Assembly: GCA_035448545.1 (NCBI GenBank)
Contig: DAOTJE010000001.1
Location: 248,001 to 312,000 of the forward strand
Length of the DNA stretch: 64,000 nucleotides
Reading direction: 5' to 3'
From: Anaerobaca sp035448545
GTDB lineage: Bacteria > Planctomycetota > Phycisphaerae > Sedimentisphaerales > Anaerobacaceae
The notes below the pieces were generated by a model. The model saw nothing but the letters and a program-made list of their open reading frames with translations, made no database searches and was not told the DNA's origin. Position 1 is the stretch's first letter; each line of letters begins with the position of its first letter. Made by a program: the position numbers and the translations under genes. Shown here piece after piece: positions 32,290 through 41,698 of the stretch.

Positions 32290-34053
32290 ATGCATTACGA
32301 CAGAACAACTGTGAAATCTTGCCAGGCCCGGTGGGGCCGACGGCTTTGCGTGCTGGCGGTGCTGGCCCTGTTGGCCGGACCCCTGACGGCCGCCGAGAGC
32401 GATCCGGTGGCACCGACGTCCGAAACGACGCTCGATACGCTGGCCATTGAACCCGATCAGGCCCAGGTGGACTTCTCCGGCGACGGAGTCGTCATCAAGT
32501 TCATCGCGTTCAAGAAGGACGGCGATGTGCGGGACGGGCTGCGTCTGCTGGCCAAGCTGTGCCGGAAAAACATCGTCCCTTCGGCCAGTGTGACAGGGCC
32601 CTTGAATTGTCCGGAACTGCGGGATGTGACGTTTGAACAGGCGCTGGCGGCCATGCTGGGCGACAAGTTCGTCCCGGTGCAGGACGGCAACCTGATTCAT
32701 ATTCGCACCAAGGAGGAACACAAGAAGATCAAGGAAGACCCCGAACGGATGATCCACAAGGTGATCACGCTGTACTACACGACGGCGGAAGAGGCCGAGA
32801 AGCTGATCCGCCCGGTGCTCAGCGCCAGCGCGCAGATCACCAAGACACAGGCCGCCGAAGAGAAGATCTCCTCCGCCAGCAGCACGGGTTCGGGTGGAGG
32901 GTCTCTCAGTGGCGGCGGCGGCGGTGACAACACGGCCACCAACGACATGATCGTGATCTTCGACTTCCCGGAGAACATCGAGAAGGCCGAGTCGGTCATT
33001 GCGCAGATCGACATTCGGCCGAAGCAGGTCCTGGTCGAAGCGACCATTCTGGCCGCCCGGCTGACCGAACAGACACAGTTCGGTGTGGACTGGAACCTTC
33101 TGAGCGGCGTGGCTGTCACCGGTTTTCCGGCGAACATTGTCGGAGGCCAGGGTACGCCCTGGGAAACCAGCGGTTTCCGGGTTCCCAACGCGGCCGGCGG
33201 TCTGCGTGTCGGATTCTCGTCCGACAACGTCCAGGCCATCATCACGGCCCTGGAAGAAGTCACGGATACGACGCTGCTGGCCAACCCGAAGATCCTGGCG
33301 GTCAACAAGCAGGAAGGCTCGGTGCTGATCGGTAAGAAGCTGGGCTATCTGGATCAGACGACCCAGACCCAGACCTCGACCACGCAGTCGGTGGCCTTCT
33401 TGAATACCGGTACCCAGTTGATCTTCCGGCCGTACATCGGCAGCGACGGCTACATCCGGATGGACATCTATCCGAAAGACAGCGACGGCAGTCTGAACGC
33501 CCAGGGGATTCCGGACGAAACCACCACGGAGTTGCGGACCAACGTCATCGTCAAAGACGGGGAAACCGTGATTCTGGGCGGTCTGTTCCGTGACAGCATC
33601 ACGGCTACGCGCGCGCAGGTTCCCTTGCTGGGGAGTCTGCCGATCATCGGAGCCGTTTTCCGGGGCACCGACGACACCTCGCTGCGGGAAGAAGTGATCA
33701 TCCTGCTGACGCCTCACATCATCGAAGAGCCTTCGGAGGTCGGCGGCGCGGACCGTGCCGACGATATCCGGCTGAAGATGGACGGCGCCAAGCACAACCT
33801 GCAGGGCCTCGATCGCGCCCGCATGGCGGAGGATGCCTACGCCCGAGCGGCCAAGTACTATCTCGAAGGTGATGTCGACAGCGCCGTGTACAACGTCAAG
33901 GTCGCGCTGATGATGCGTCCGACGTATCTGGAGGCGCTGCGGCTGAGGGAACGGATTATCGTAGAAACCGATCCCGAGGAACTCGAGCGGATCGACAGCA
34001 TCGTCCAACAGGCGATTGATCAGCAAGAGGCCCGGAACTGGAAGAGACGCTGA
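32290..34053 (+). CDS. pilQ: secretin (PilQ/GspD family)
   Basis: 587 residues forming the outer membrane channel. After a signal peptide (LCVLAVLALLAGPLTAAE), a secretin-associated N-domain (VVIKFIAFKKDGDVRDGLRLLAK, DVTFEQALAAML) and an N1-type domain (VITLYYTTAEEAEKLIRPVLS) are followed by a Gly/Ser linker, RPKQVLVEATILAARLTEQTQFGVDW, and the C-domain with VILGGLFRDSI....VPLLGSLPIIGAVFRGT, the secretin signature. A TPR-like tail (AAKYYLEGDVDSAVYNVKVALMMRPTYLEAL) follows the barrel, which is unusual. ATG 32290 is preferred to 32242 because AGGAG sits 7 nt upstream and the signal peptide is then normal. Confidence 0.92.
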   Translation: MHYDRTTVKSCQARWGRRLCVLAVLALLAGPLTAAESDPVAPTSETTLDTLAIEPDQAQVDFSGDGVVIKFIAFKKDGDVRDGLRLLAKLCRKNIVPSASVTGPLNCPELRDVTFEQALAAMLGDKFVPVQDGNLIHIRTKEEHKKIKEDPERMIHKVITLYYTTAEEAEKLIRPVLSASAQITKTQAAEEKISSASSTGSGGGSLSGGGGGDNTATNDMIVIFDFPENIEKAESVIAQIDIRPKQVLVEATILAARLTEQTQFGVDWNLLSGVAVTGFPANIVGGQGTPWETSGFRVPNAAGGLRVGFSSDNVQAIITALEEVTDTTLLANPKILAVNKQEGSVLIGKKLGYLDQTTQTQTSTTQSVAFLNTGTQLIFRPYIGSDGYIRMDIYPKDSDGSLNAQGIPDETTTELRTNVIVKDGETVILGGLFRDSITATRAQVPLLGSLPIIGAVFRGTDDTSLREEVIILLTPHIIEEPSEVGGADRADDIRLKMDGAKHNLQGLDRARMAEDAYARAAKYYLEGDVDSAVYNVKVALMMRPTYLEALRLRERIIVETDPEELERIDSIVQQAIDQQEARNWKRR

Positions 34054-34109
34054 CGCGTCTTCCCTGATCGAAGGTCATGCCCGTAGTCTACGGGTTCGGA
34101 GGAGTTGTT

Positions 34110-35558
34110 GTGAGACGCCAAAGACGCTTAGTCTGGGCCGCGATTGCCATGGTGATGGCCTCGCTGTGCATCGCGGCCCTGACCGGGCCTTTCCATTCTG
34201 GCATCGGAGTAGGGTGGCGCAACCATCTCGTTGCGTGGCGTCTTATCGCCTGCTGCAGCGGGGCTGTGGGCGTGATCATCCTGGGTCTGGCCTACCATCG
34301 GCTGGCCGGGGCGATTGCGTCCATAGCCCGGCAGCTTTCCTGCGACGCGGCCGGCTCGATGGATCTCCAAGCCGTCGAGCGGGCGGCCGCGACGGTTCAG
34401 ACACGCCTCCAGGAAGGCCAGAAAGCCCTTCGCACGCTGGAAGCCGAACTGGGCGACCTCCGCATTCGATCTCAACTTGCCGATCGACAGAAGCAGCACA
34501 CCGAGGCGATCATTTATAGCCTGCGCGACGCCGTGCTCGTGGTGGATGAGTCCGACCGGCTGCTGATGGCAAACGCGGCCGCCGCCCAGCTCTTCGGGTT
34601 CGACCCGGAGCAGGCGCGCTACCAGCCGCTTGAGCAGAGCATCGAGCCGGCGCACAAGGATTTCGTTCAGTTGATTCAGCGTTGCCGGGAAAGCGCCACG
34701 GAGGCGACGCGTCGCGAGATGCAGTTCGTCCGGCCCGATGGTCCCCATACGTTCGACACGATCGTCTCATGCGTTCTCGAGCGGGACCGGGTCTTGGGGG
34801 TGGTCGCGGTGCTGCATGATATCACGCGAGAAAAGGAAGTCTCTCAGATGAAGAACGACTTCGTCAGTCACGTCTCGCACGAATTGAAGACGCCGCTGGC
34901 TTCCATCATGGCGTATTCGGAGATGCTGGCCGACGGGGAGGCCGACGATGAGCGGACGCGCAAGGAGTTCTACCAGGTTATTCAGACTCAGGCGCAGCGG
35001 CTCAACCGGCTGATCGAGGATATTCTCAATGTCTCACGAATCGAGTCGGGACTGATCAAGGTCCAGAAAGAACCGGTCAGTCTGACGATTCTGATTGAAC
35101 AGCAGATGCAGATGATCAAGGGATTCGCCGAGGAGAAGGGAATCACAGTCACGGGGCAGAAACCCATCGTGTACGACCAGGTTCTGGCTGACAAGGATAT
35201 GATCTCGCAGGTGATCGTGAACCTGCTGAGCAACGCGGTCAAGTACACTCCCCCCGGCGGGACCGTGCGGATCCAGACGGAGGTGAACGAGATCGAGGAG
35301 GTGGTCCGCGTCACCGTTACGGATACCGGCGTCGGCATTCCCGCCGACGAGATCGCTCACGTGTTCGACAAGTTCTATCGGGTGAGCGCCAACAACAAGC
35401 AGGCCAAAGGGACCGGTCTCGGCCTGAACCTCGTCAAGCAGATCGTCGAGAAAGTACACGACGGTCGTGTGTTCGTCACCAGCCAGGTGGGTGTTGGAAG
35501 CACCTTCGGATTCGAGCTGCCTCTGGCGGCCGCCGAACTGGCCGGCACGACCCGATAA
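34110..35558 (+). CDS. membrane PAS-domain sensor histidine kinase
   Basis: 482 residues. Two membrane helices (about 6-27 and 43-62) are followed by a coiled-coil linker (VERAAATVQTRLQEGQKALRTLEAEL), a PAS domain (SLRDAVLVVDESDRLLMANAAAAQLFG... VLHDITREKE), the dimerisation/phospho-acceptor domain SHVSHELKTPLASIMAYSEML, and a HATPase with N box VNLLSNAVKY, G1 DTGVGIP, F box and G2 GTGLGLNLVKQI. It lies between the secretin and the ATPase genes of the pilus locus and directly before a receiver protein, its likely partner. GTG 34110 has GGAGGAG at ideal spacing; ATG 34077 is the alternative. Confidence 0.92.
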   Translation: MRRQRRLVWAAIAMVMASLCIAALTGPFHSGIGVGWRNHLVAWRLIACCSGAVGVIILGLAYHRLAGAIASIARQLSCDAAGSMDLQAVERAAATVQTRLQEGQKALRTLEAELGDLRIRSQLADRQKQHTEAIIYSLRDAVLVVDESDRLLMANAAAAQLFGFDPEQARYQPLEQSIEPAHKDFVQLIQRCRESATEATRREMQFVRPDGPHTFDTIVSCVLERDRVLGVVAVLHDITREKEVSQMKNDFVSHVSHELKTPLASIMAYSEMLADGEADDERTRKEFYQVIQTQAQRLNRLIEDILNVSRIESGLIKVQKEPVSLTILIEQQMQMIKGFAEEKGITVTGQKPIVYDQVLADKDMISQVIVNLLSNAVKYTPPGGTVRIQTEVNEIEEVVRVTVTDTGVGIPADEIAHVFDKFYRVSANNKQAKGTGLGLNLVKQIVEKVHDGRVFVTSQVGVGSTFGFELPLAAAELAGTTR

Positions 35559-35622
35559 CGGCGGAGTTTACGCCTCTTCACGGAGAGGGGATTCCCGAAA
35601 CCCAGTTTTGGAGTGGATGAAA

Positions 35623-36015
35623 ATGACAGGCAAGAAGGTGCTGATTGCGGATGATGAGATCCACATTATTCATGTCGTGGCGATCAAGTTACGCAACAAC
35701 GGATACGAGGTGATTGCGGCCAACAACGGAGCCGAGGCGTATGAACTCGCATGCCGCGAGAACCCTGACATCGTGGTGACGGATTACCAGATGCCGTTCG
35801 TCACAGGGCTCGAACTGATCGAGAAGCTGCGGAAGAACGAGGCCACGACGCACATTCCGGTGATCCTGTTAACCGCACGCAGCTTCGCGATCAGTCAGGA
35901 GATGCAGGAGGCGCTCGGCGTGCAGGAGTGCCTGAGCAAGCCGTTCAGCCCCAAGGAACTGCTTAAGACAATCGAGGACATTCTCTATCAGCGTGCGGTT
36001 GCGGTGAAGAACTGA
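35623..36015 (+). CDS. single-domain response regulator (CheY-like)
   Basis: 130 residues, receiver domain only. It has the acidic pair IADDE (10-11), the phospho-acceptor Asp54 in VVTDYQMP, the conserved Thr in ILLTAR, and the Lys of LSKPFSPKEL. Without an output domain it should act through protein contact, by analogy with PilG/PilH or CheY. It directly follows the histidine kinase (64 bp). ATG 35623 gives proper spacing from GGAG; ATG 35617 is too close. Confidence 0.92.
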   Translation: MTGKKVLIADDEIHIIHVVAIKLRNNGYEVIAANNGAEAYELACRENPDIVVTDYQMPFVTGLELIEKLRKNEATTHIPVILLTARSFAISQEMQEALGVQECLSKPFSPKELLKTIEDILYQRAVAVKN

Positions 36016-36073
36016 TTCCACGGCCGCGACGATGGACGACGCACGGCATACGGTGAGGAACCCTGAGAGGGCC

Positions 36074-37783
36074 ATGCTGACCAGAACGACACCAGGACTG
36101 ACCTGTCTGCAACGACGCGATCTGGAGCGGTTCGGAGAGCGCATTGTGCAGTTTGGTGTGAATGTCTCCGTGGTTGACCCGGACGGCCGCATGGTGGTCC
36201 TGCGCAATGGGGGGCAATTCGACAGCGATCCGGAGGCGATGGAGGAGGCGGCGCGCGCCGTCTCGCAAGCCATGGCCAGACATCCGGCCGAACGTTGTGA
36301 GGGCCGCGTCTGGGAGTTCTGCGACCGTCGGAAGCTGCTGGCGGTTCCGTTGTGCCTGCCTTGTGCGGCGACCGCCGACCATATCCTGGCGGGCGTGATC
36401 GTCGCCGATGAGGGCCCGCCGGAGGCCGGCGCGTGGCCAGGCGACGGGATGCGAGAGAGCCGGACGAGCGATTCGTTCCGGTTCTCGGCCTGCCTGCGCG
36501 AAATGCTCCAGCTCATGGCGCAGAATTTCCAGCTCTCCGCGCGCAGCGACGGGCAGATGGAAAAGATGGGTACGGAACTGGCCCAGGTGTACGAGGAACT
36601 GGTGCTGCTGCACAAGATCAGCACGCACATGAAAGTCACCGAGTCGGACAGCACCTTCCTTCAACTGGCCTGCGACAGCCTGACGGACATCGTTCTGGTC
36701 GAGGGAATCGCCGTCGTGCTGGAGCGGGTCATCGACGGAGAGAAGCGGTTCATGGTGGCCGCCGGGTCGGGGCTCATCGATCTGGACACCCGCACGGCCG
36801 CTCTGCTGCACAGTCGCCTCACGGAAGAGATTCGTCGAGGCCAGGAGGCTCTGCTGGACAGCGCGATCGACAGGCCATTCCGGTATGAATGGCCTGCGAG
36901 CATCCGGAACATCATTGCGGTGCCGCTGTGCGCGAAGGAGCCGCAGCATTCGCGTCGAACGGTTCGTGCCTCGAATGCGGTGGCGATCATCGGATACATG
37001 GTCGCCGTCAACCGCATCGACAAGCCCGATTTCGACAGCACGGACATGAAGCTCTTCGGCTCCGTTGCCAGTGGCTGCGCCGTGTTCATCGAGAACGGAC
37101 GCCTGTTCAACGATCTCAAGGAACTGTTCCTCGGTTCGTTGAAGGCCCTGACGGACAGCATCGATGCCAAGGACCAGTATACCCGGGGGCATTCCGAGCG
37201 CGTCGCGGTCATCTCACGGTGGCTGGCGGAACGCGTCGCGGAACAGGAGCCTCTGGAGGACGAGCAGATTCACCGGATCTACCTGGCGGGTCTCCTGCAC
37301 GATATCGGCAAGATCGGCGTGGACGAGAACGTGCTCCGCAAGAACGGCAGACTGACGTCCGAAGAGCGCGAGATCATCCAGCGTCATCCGTCCATCGGGG
37401 CCGGGATCCTTCGCGGCATCAAGCAGATGCGCGACATCGTTCCCGGGGTGCTCCAGCACCACGAACGCGTGGATGGAAAGGGCTATCCGGACGGCTTGGT
37501 GGGCGACCAGATTTCGCTGACCGCCAAGATCCTCGGACTGGCGGACAGCTTCGACGCGATGACGTCCAAACGGGTCTACCGCGATGCCATGACCCTGGAT
37601 CGGGCGCTCGAGGAGATTCGGAAGGGCCTGGGAACACAGTTCGACGAGAGGATCGGCCGCATCTTCCTGGAGAGCGATATCTACCATCTGTGGGACATGT
37701 TACAGGAAAACGGCCCGGCGATGTACGGTGCGGGCCATTTTGCTGATTATGGGACGACGGCGATAGGGACTTTGTTGCGATGA
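36074..37783 (+). CDS. GAF and HD-GYP domain c-di-GMP phosphodiesterase
   Basis: 569 residues. An N-terminal sensory region (about 10-115, FGVNVSVVDPDGRMVVL, WEFCDRRKLLAVPLCLPC, PocR/GAF-like) is followed by a coiled-coil (EKMGTELAQVYEELVLLHKI) and a GAF domain (about 195-345), then an HD-GYP domain with LLHDIGKIGVDENVL (H409/D410), IIQRHPSIGAGIL and LQHHERVDGKGYPDGL. The full HD and GYP motifs predict active hydrolysis of c-di-GMP. Placement inside the pilus operon suggests local control of pilus activity, with the PilZ protein at 13192 as a possible effector elsewhere. ATG 36074 follows GAGAGGG. The stop overlaps the STAS gene by 4 bp. Confidence 0.92.
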   Translation: MLTRTTPGLTCLQRRDLERFGERIVQFGVNVSVVDPDGRMVVLRNGGQFDSDPEAMEEAARAVSQAMARHPAERCEGRVWEFCDRRKLLAVPLCLPCAATADHILAGVIVADEGPPEAGAWPGDGMRESRTSDSFRFSACLREMLQLMAQNFQLSARSDGQMEKMGTELAQVYEELVLLHKISTHMKVTESDSTFLQLACDSLTDIVLVEGIAVVLERVIDGEKRFMVAAGSGLIDLDTRTAALLHSRLTEEIRRGQEALLDSAIDRPFRYEWPASIRNIIAVPLCAKEPQHSRRTVRASNAVAIIGYMVAVNRIDKPDFDSTDMKLFGSVASGCAVFIENGRLFNDLKELFLGSLKALTDSIDAKDQYTRGHSERVAVISRWLAERVAEQEPLEDEQIHRIYLAGLLHDIGKIGVDENVLRKNGRLTSEEREIIQRHPSIGAGILRGIKQMRDIVPGVLQHHERVDGKGYPDGLVGDQISLTAKILGLADSFDAMTSKRVYRDAMTLDRALEEIRKGLGTQFDERIGRIFLESDIYHLWDMLQENGPAMYGAGHFADYGTTAIGTLLR

Positions 37784-38115
37784 AGATCAACCTGCAGAAC
37801 TACAACGACGTCACGGTCATCGAGTTGCAGGGTGAACTCGATGGAGACATCGAGGAATCGATGAAGGACACGATGACCCAGACCGTGGCCGCGGGCCGCA
37901 AACGGATCGTGGTCGATATGAGCAACGTCAGCGCCGTGGATAGTCAGGGACTGGAGCTGTTGCTGTGGGTGCGGCAATACTGCCGGCAGAACCGCGTGCA
38001 GCTCCGGCTGGCCGGACTCGATGAGACCATCGAGAAGATCCTCGAGATTACCGGCCTCCAGACCGAATTCGACCGTCACGTCGAGTTGGCCGAGGCCGTC
38101 CGCAGCTTTGCCTGA
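37780..38115 (+). CDS. STAS domain protein (anti-sigma factor antagonist type)
   Basis: 111 residues, a single STAS domain: VTVIELQGELDGDIEESMKDTM, RIVVDMSNVSAVDSQGLELLLWV, with serine at the phosphorylation position of the DSxG loop, and ETIEKILEITGLQTEF. Such proteins are controlled by serine kinase/phosphatase pairs, but no RsbW-type kinase is in the window, so the partner is unknown. It overlaps the HD-GYP gene and precedes the ATPase by 27 bp. Confidence 0.88.
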   Translation: MKINLQNYNDVTVIELQGELDGDIEESMKDTMTQTVAAGRKRIVVDMSNVSAVDSQGLELLLWVRQYCRQNRVQLRLAGLDETIEKILEITGLQTEFDRHVELAEAVRSFA

Positions 38116-38142
38116 TCGCCGAGGGCATGGGGACCGTAGGGT

Positions 38143-39879
38143 ATGAGTCAGATTCTGCTTGAGAACAAGATGCAGCTCGGCCAGCTTCTGCTGGCACGAG
38201 GCGTCGTCAGTCAGGAGCAGATCGACCGGGCTCTGGCCGAACAGCAGGAGAAGGGCCATCACAAACTGCTGGGCGAATTGCTCGTCGAGATGGGCTATTG
38301 CAGCGAGAACCAGATCGCGGCGGCCCTGGCCGAGGCCTATGGGGTTCCCTACGCGCAGGTCAGCCCGAAGTTGTGCGATCCCAAGGCGGTGGAGCTGCTG
38401 CCGCGTGAGTTTCTCGAGGCACACGTCGTTTTGCCGCTGTTCAAGGTCCACGATGTTCTGACTGTGGCCGTCAACGAGCCGACCAATGTCTTTCTGATCG
38501 ACGAGATCGAGCGGATCAGCGGGTGCCGCGTCCGGGTCGTCTGCTCGACCACCAAAGACATCCGGGCGACGCTTCAGTCCTACCTGCCGGCCGCCAACGT
38601 GTTTGTGATCGACGATATTATTGACGACGAGGGGCTCGAAGAGTTTACGCTCATCGAGAGCATCACGCAGGACATCAGCAATCTCGAAGAGGTGGCCGGC
38701 CAATCCCCCGTGGTCAAACTGGTCAACTACCTGCTGTACAACGCGGTGCGCGAGAATGCCAGCGACATCCACATTGAGTGCGATGAGAAGCGGCTGCGCG
38801 TCCGGTATCGCGTCGACGGCAAGCTCTACGAGAAGATGCGTCCGCCGTATCAGATGCACGCCGCGATCGTCTCCCGAATCAAGATCATGGCCGAACTGGA
38901 CATCGCGCAGCGCCGTCTTCCCCAGGACGGAGGCATTCACGTCCTGGTCGAAGGTCGTCCGATCGATCTGCGCGTCTCCGTCATGCCGGGCAATCACGGG
39001 GAGAAGGTCGTCATTCGTGTCATCGATCCTCAGAAGATCCTCTACAACCTGGAATCGCTCGGTTTCACCTACGACAATCTCCTGCGTTTTCGCCAGGTCA
39101 TTCAGGTGCCCAACGGCATCGTTCTCGTTACCGGCCCGACGGGCTCCGGCAAGAACACGACGTTGTATGCCGCGTTGTCCGAGCTGAACAGCGAAGAGGT
39201 GAACATCTGCACGGTGGAAGACCCCGTGGAATGCAACATCTCCGGCATCAATCAGTTCCAGGTCAATGCCGCGGTCGGTTTCGAGTTCTCGACGGCTTTG
39301 CGAAGCCTGTTGCGACAGGACCCCGACATTATCATGGTCGGCGAAATCCGCGATCAGGCCACGGCCAATATCGCCGTCCAGGCCGCGCTGACCGGACACC
39401 TTGTGCTCTCGACACTGCATACGAATGATGCCCCGGGTGCGGTGACCCGTCTGCTCGATCTGGGAGTAGCCCCCTATCTGGTCAGCGCTTCGCTCAAGGG
39501 CGTTCTGGCGCAGCGACTGGTCCGCAAAATCTGCTCGAACTGCAAGACCGAATACGACCCGCCGCCCAGTCTGAAGAAGGCCGTACAGGCCCAGGGTGGC
39601 GAAACCTGCAAGTTCTATCGAGGGGTGGGGTGCAAGAAGTGCCGGAACACCGGGTATGCCGGGCGCATCGCCATCCACGAACTGCTGGTGCCGGACGACG
39701 AAATCATGGAGATGATCAATGAACGCGTCAGCGCCAAGAAGCTCCGGGCCGCGGCCTTGGCCAAGGGCATGACGCCGCTGCACTTTGACGGCATCGAAAA
39801 GGTCAAGGCGGGGATCGTGTCGATTGAAGAGATATTGCGAATCACGGCTCTGGATACGACGGGGATGGGCGAATCCTGA
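38143..39879 (+). CDS. pilB: type IV pilus / T2SS assembly ATPase (PilB/GspE family) with variant Walker A
   Basis: 578 residues. The N-terminal MshEN domain (LGQLLLARGVVSQEQIDRALAEQQ, LGELLVEMGYCSENQIAAALAEAYGVPY) binds c-di-GMP in some relatives. The N2 domain (SDIHIECDEKRLRVRYRVDGKL) and the ATPase core follow: Walker A GPTGSGKNTT, Asp box EDPVE, Walker B IIMVGEIRD, His box TLHTNDAPGA, zinc site CSNC ... CKKC. The Walker A Thr/Ser after the Lys is Asn338, although the next residues are Thr. The second PilB-like ATPase at 11505 has a normal GSGKTTT. Together with the HD-GYP neighbour, c-di-GMP sensing by MshEN is plausible. Confidence 0.92.
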   Translation: MSQILLENKMQLGQLLLARGVVSQEQIDRALAEQQEKGHHKLLGELLVEMGYCSENQIAAALAEAYGVPYAQVSPKLCDPKAVELLPREFLEAHVVLPLFKVHDVLTVAVNEPTNVFLIDEIERISGCRVRVVCSTTKDIRATLQSYLPAANVFVIDDIIDDEGLEEFTLIESITQDISNLEEVAGQSPVVKLVNYLLYNAVRENASDIHIECDEKRLRVRYRVDGKLYEKMRPPYQMHAAIVSRIKIMAELDIAQRRLPQDGGIHVLVEGRPIDLRVSVMPGNHGEKVVIRVIDPQKILYNLESLGFTYDNLLRFRQVIQVPNGIVLVTGPTGSGKNTTLYAALSELNSEEVNICTVEDPVECNISGINQFQVNAAVGFEFSTALRSLLRQDPDIIMVGEIRDQATANIAVQAALTGHLVLSTLHTNDAPGAVTRLLDLGVAPYLVSASLKGVLAQRLVRKICSNCKTEYDPPPSLKKAVQAQGGETCKFYRGVGCKKCRNTGYAGRIAIHELLVPDDEIMEMINERVSAKKLRAAALAKGMTPLHFDGIEKVKAGIVSIEEILRITALDTTGMGES

Positions 39880-39905
39880 GACCGATGGAATAGCGAAGTG
39901 GGCCT

Positions 39906-41093
39906 ATGGCGACCTTGATGACAGAGATGCGAAAGACCGGCCCCGACGGCGATACGTCGGCGGCGGGGGCCCCGGAACCGAAGCCGGGCTCCGGCGGTGC
40001 CGCGCCGGGTGCGGCGGACCCGGGACCGATGGGAAAGGTGCGCGCCAAGAGCGGCGACCTGATTCTCTTCACGACGCAGTTGGCGGTCATGCTCGACAGC
40101 GGTGTCATTCTCAGTGACGCCCTCGACGCGATCGGGGAACAGGCCGCGGACCCGCGATTCAAAGCCGTTATTCTGGACCTCTCGGATCGTGTCAAGGGCG
40201 GCGAGACGTTTTCCCGCGCCCTGACCTGCTACCCGAACACGTTCAACAAGATGTTCGTCAGCATGGTGAAAGCCTCGGAGGCTTCGGGGCGAATGGTCGA
40301 GATGCTGTCGGTCCTGACCGGATACCTCAACTTCGAGGCCGACACACGCAAACGCATCCTCGGCGCGCTGACCTATCCTCTGATCATGGTACTGATGGCA
40401 ATCGCCGCCACCGGCACGCTGATGTTCTTCGTGCTGCCGCGTTTCATGCGGATCTATGAGACCCGGGAAGCGGCGCTGCCCAAGCTCACCCAGGTACTCG
40501 TTCATATCAGTCATGTTCTGGGCAACGGCGAGATGATGGCCGTGCTGGTGACCACCGCCATCCTGCTGGGCACGGGCCTGTACGGCTGGTCGCACACCGT
40601 TTCGGGACGGCGCGTCCTGGACGGGATGAAAATCCGGACCCCGGTCATTGGGACCATGTTCGTGGACATGGTCGTCACGCGGAGCATGCGGATCATGGCC
40701 ACGATGGTCAACACGGGGGTTCGCCTGCTGGACGCGATCCGCGTGATCCAGGGCTGTGTGGACAATTACTACTTCCAGCAACTCTGGGAGGAAGTGGACG
40801 ACAAGATTCAGGATGGGTACCAGCTTTCCGAGGCCATTCTCATCTCCGAGCGTGCCAAGCTGATTGCGCCCGGCATCATCCAGATGCTGCGGGCTGGCGA
40901 GAAGGCCGGTCGGCTGGGCGAGGTGTGCGACAAGATCTCCGTCTTCTACGAGAAGAGGCTGGCGGCCTCCATTCAGAGCGTGATGACAGTGATCGAGCCG
41001 CTGATGATCACCCTTCTCGGGGCGATCATTGGAACCATCGCCATTGCGCTTCTGCTGCCGGTCTTCCGCGTCTCCAGCGTGATTGCTCACTGA
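39906..41093 (+). CDS. pilC: inner membrane platform protein (PilC/GspF family)
   Basis: 395 residues. A disordered Gly/Pro/Ala N-terminus (1-40) replaces the usual start; then the two T2SS-F repeats: LILFTTQLAVMLDSGVILSDALDAI ... FNKMFVSMVKASEASGRM, membrane helices TYPLIMVLMAIAATGTLMFFVLP and MMAVLVTTAILLGTGLYG, and the second repeat RSMRIMATMVNTGVRLLDAIRVI ... APGIIQMLRAGEKAGRLGEV, ending with a helix at about 360-390. This is the membrane partner of PilB. It ends the locus; the stop overlaps the convergent LigT-like gene by 7 bp. Confidence 0.92.
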   Translation: MATLMTEMRKTGPDGDTSAAGAPEPKPGSGGAAPGAADPGPMGKVRAKSGDLILFTTQLAVMLDSGVILSDALDAIGEQAADPRFKAVILDLSDRVKGGETFSRALTCYPNTFNKMFVSMVKASEASGRMVEMLSVLTGYLNFEADTRKRILGALTYPLIMVLMAIAATGTLMFFVLPRFMRIYETREAALPKLTQVLVHISHVLGNGEMMAVLVTTAILLGTGLYGWSHTVSGRRVLDGMKIRTPVIGTMFVDMVVTRSMRIMATMVNTGVRLLDAIRVIQGCVDNYYFQQLWEEVDDKIQDGYQLSEAILISERAKLIAPGIIQMLRAGEKAGRLGEVCDKISVFYEKRLAASIQSVMTVIEPLMITLLGAIIGTIAIALLLPVFRVSSVIAH

Positions 41094-41698
41094 TCGGGCA
41101 TGGCCACGGAGGCAAGCACCTTGCGGCACGTGCAGTGGTTGCCCAGGTGGCAAAGCGCCAACTGTGGTGCGACAAAATCGATCGGGAATGTCATGGGCTC
41201 GGTCACCACGCCGTACCCGATCGTGATGTGCGGGAAGAACGCCTCAAACGCGGCCTTGCGGCGGTAGTCCCGAATCCACGCCAGCGTACTCGGCGCTGCC
41301 TCGTCGTCGCCGCAGAGCATCTCGGCGGTTACGTTGCCGCTCAGGGGGGGCTCCCGGATCTCCAGGATCTGCTCGTGCAGCCTCTGGAGGGCCGCAGTTT
41401 TGGCCACGGCAAAGAGCGAGTTCGGCTCGTTCCGCGCATTCAGCACCGTCACGACCCCCGTGACCGTGAGCTTGCCAACGGGGCAGGCCTTCGCGATCCC
41501 ATCGAGCCTCTTCTGGATCGCATCGACCTGATCGGACTCGATGCAACCCATCGCCAGCGAGATGTGCGGCAGGCACGTGGTCTCGGCGAGCACGATCTCG
41601 CGACAATGGCTGCCGATCAGCTTGCGGTTCGTCTCGATCGCCAATTGCGCGATCTTCGCCTCAGGCAAGAGCACGATATCGACGGCGATCTGGCTCAT
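41087..41698 (-). CDS. 2'-5' RNA ligase-like 2H phosphoesterase
   Basis: 203 residues with the two HxS/T catalytic motifs of the 2H superfamily: LPHISLAMG near residue 45 and FPHITIGYG near residue 160. The family includes LigT/ThpR and cyclic phosphodiesterases acting on RNA 2',3' cyclic ends. The start overlaps the stop of the PutP-like gene (ATGA), so the two are translationally coupled. The biological link to a sodium symporter is not evident. Confidence 0.83.
   Translation of the reverse strand: MSQIAVDIVLLPEAKIAQLAIETNRKLIGSHCREIVLAETTCLPHISLAMGCIESDQVDAIQKRLDGIAKACPVGKLTVTGVVTVLNARNEPNSLFAVAKTAALQRLHEQILEIREPPLSGNVTAEMLCGDDEAAPSTLAWIRDYRRKAAFEAFFPHITIGYGVVTEPMTFPIDFVAPQLALCHLGNHCTCRKVLASVAMPDQ

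Noticed and set aside
32248..34026. Minus-strand frame of 592 codons opposite the secretin
   Set aside because: Antisense of a secretin with full signature; composition is that of a shadow frame.
37747..39783. Minus-strand frame of 678 codons opposite the STAS and ATPase genes
   Set aside because: Overlaps two well-identified sense genes completely.
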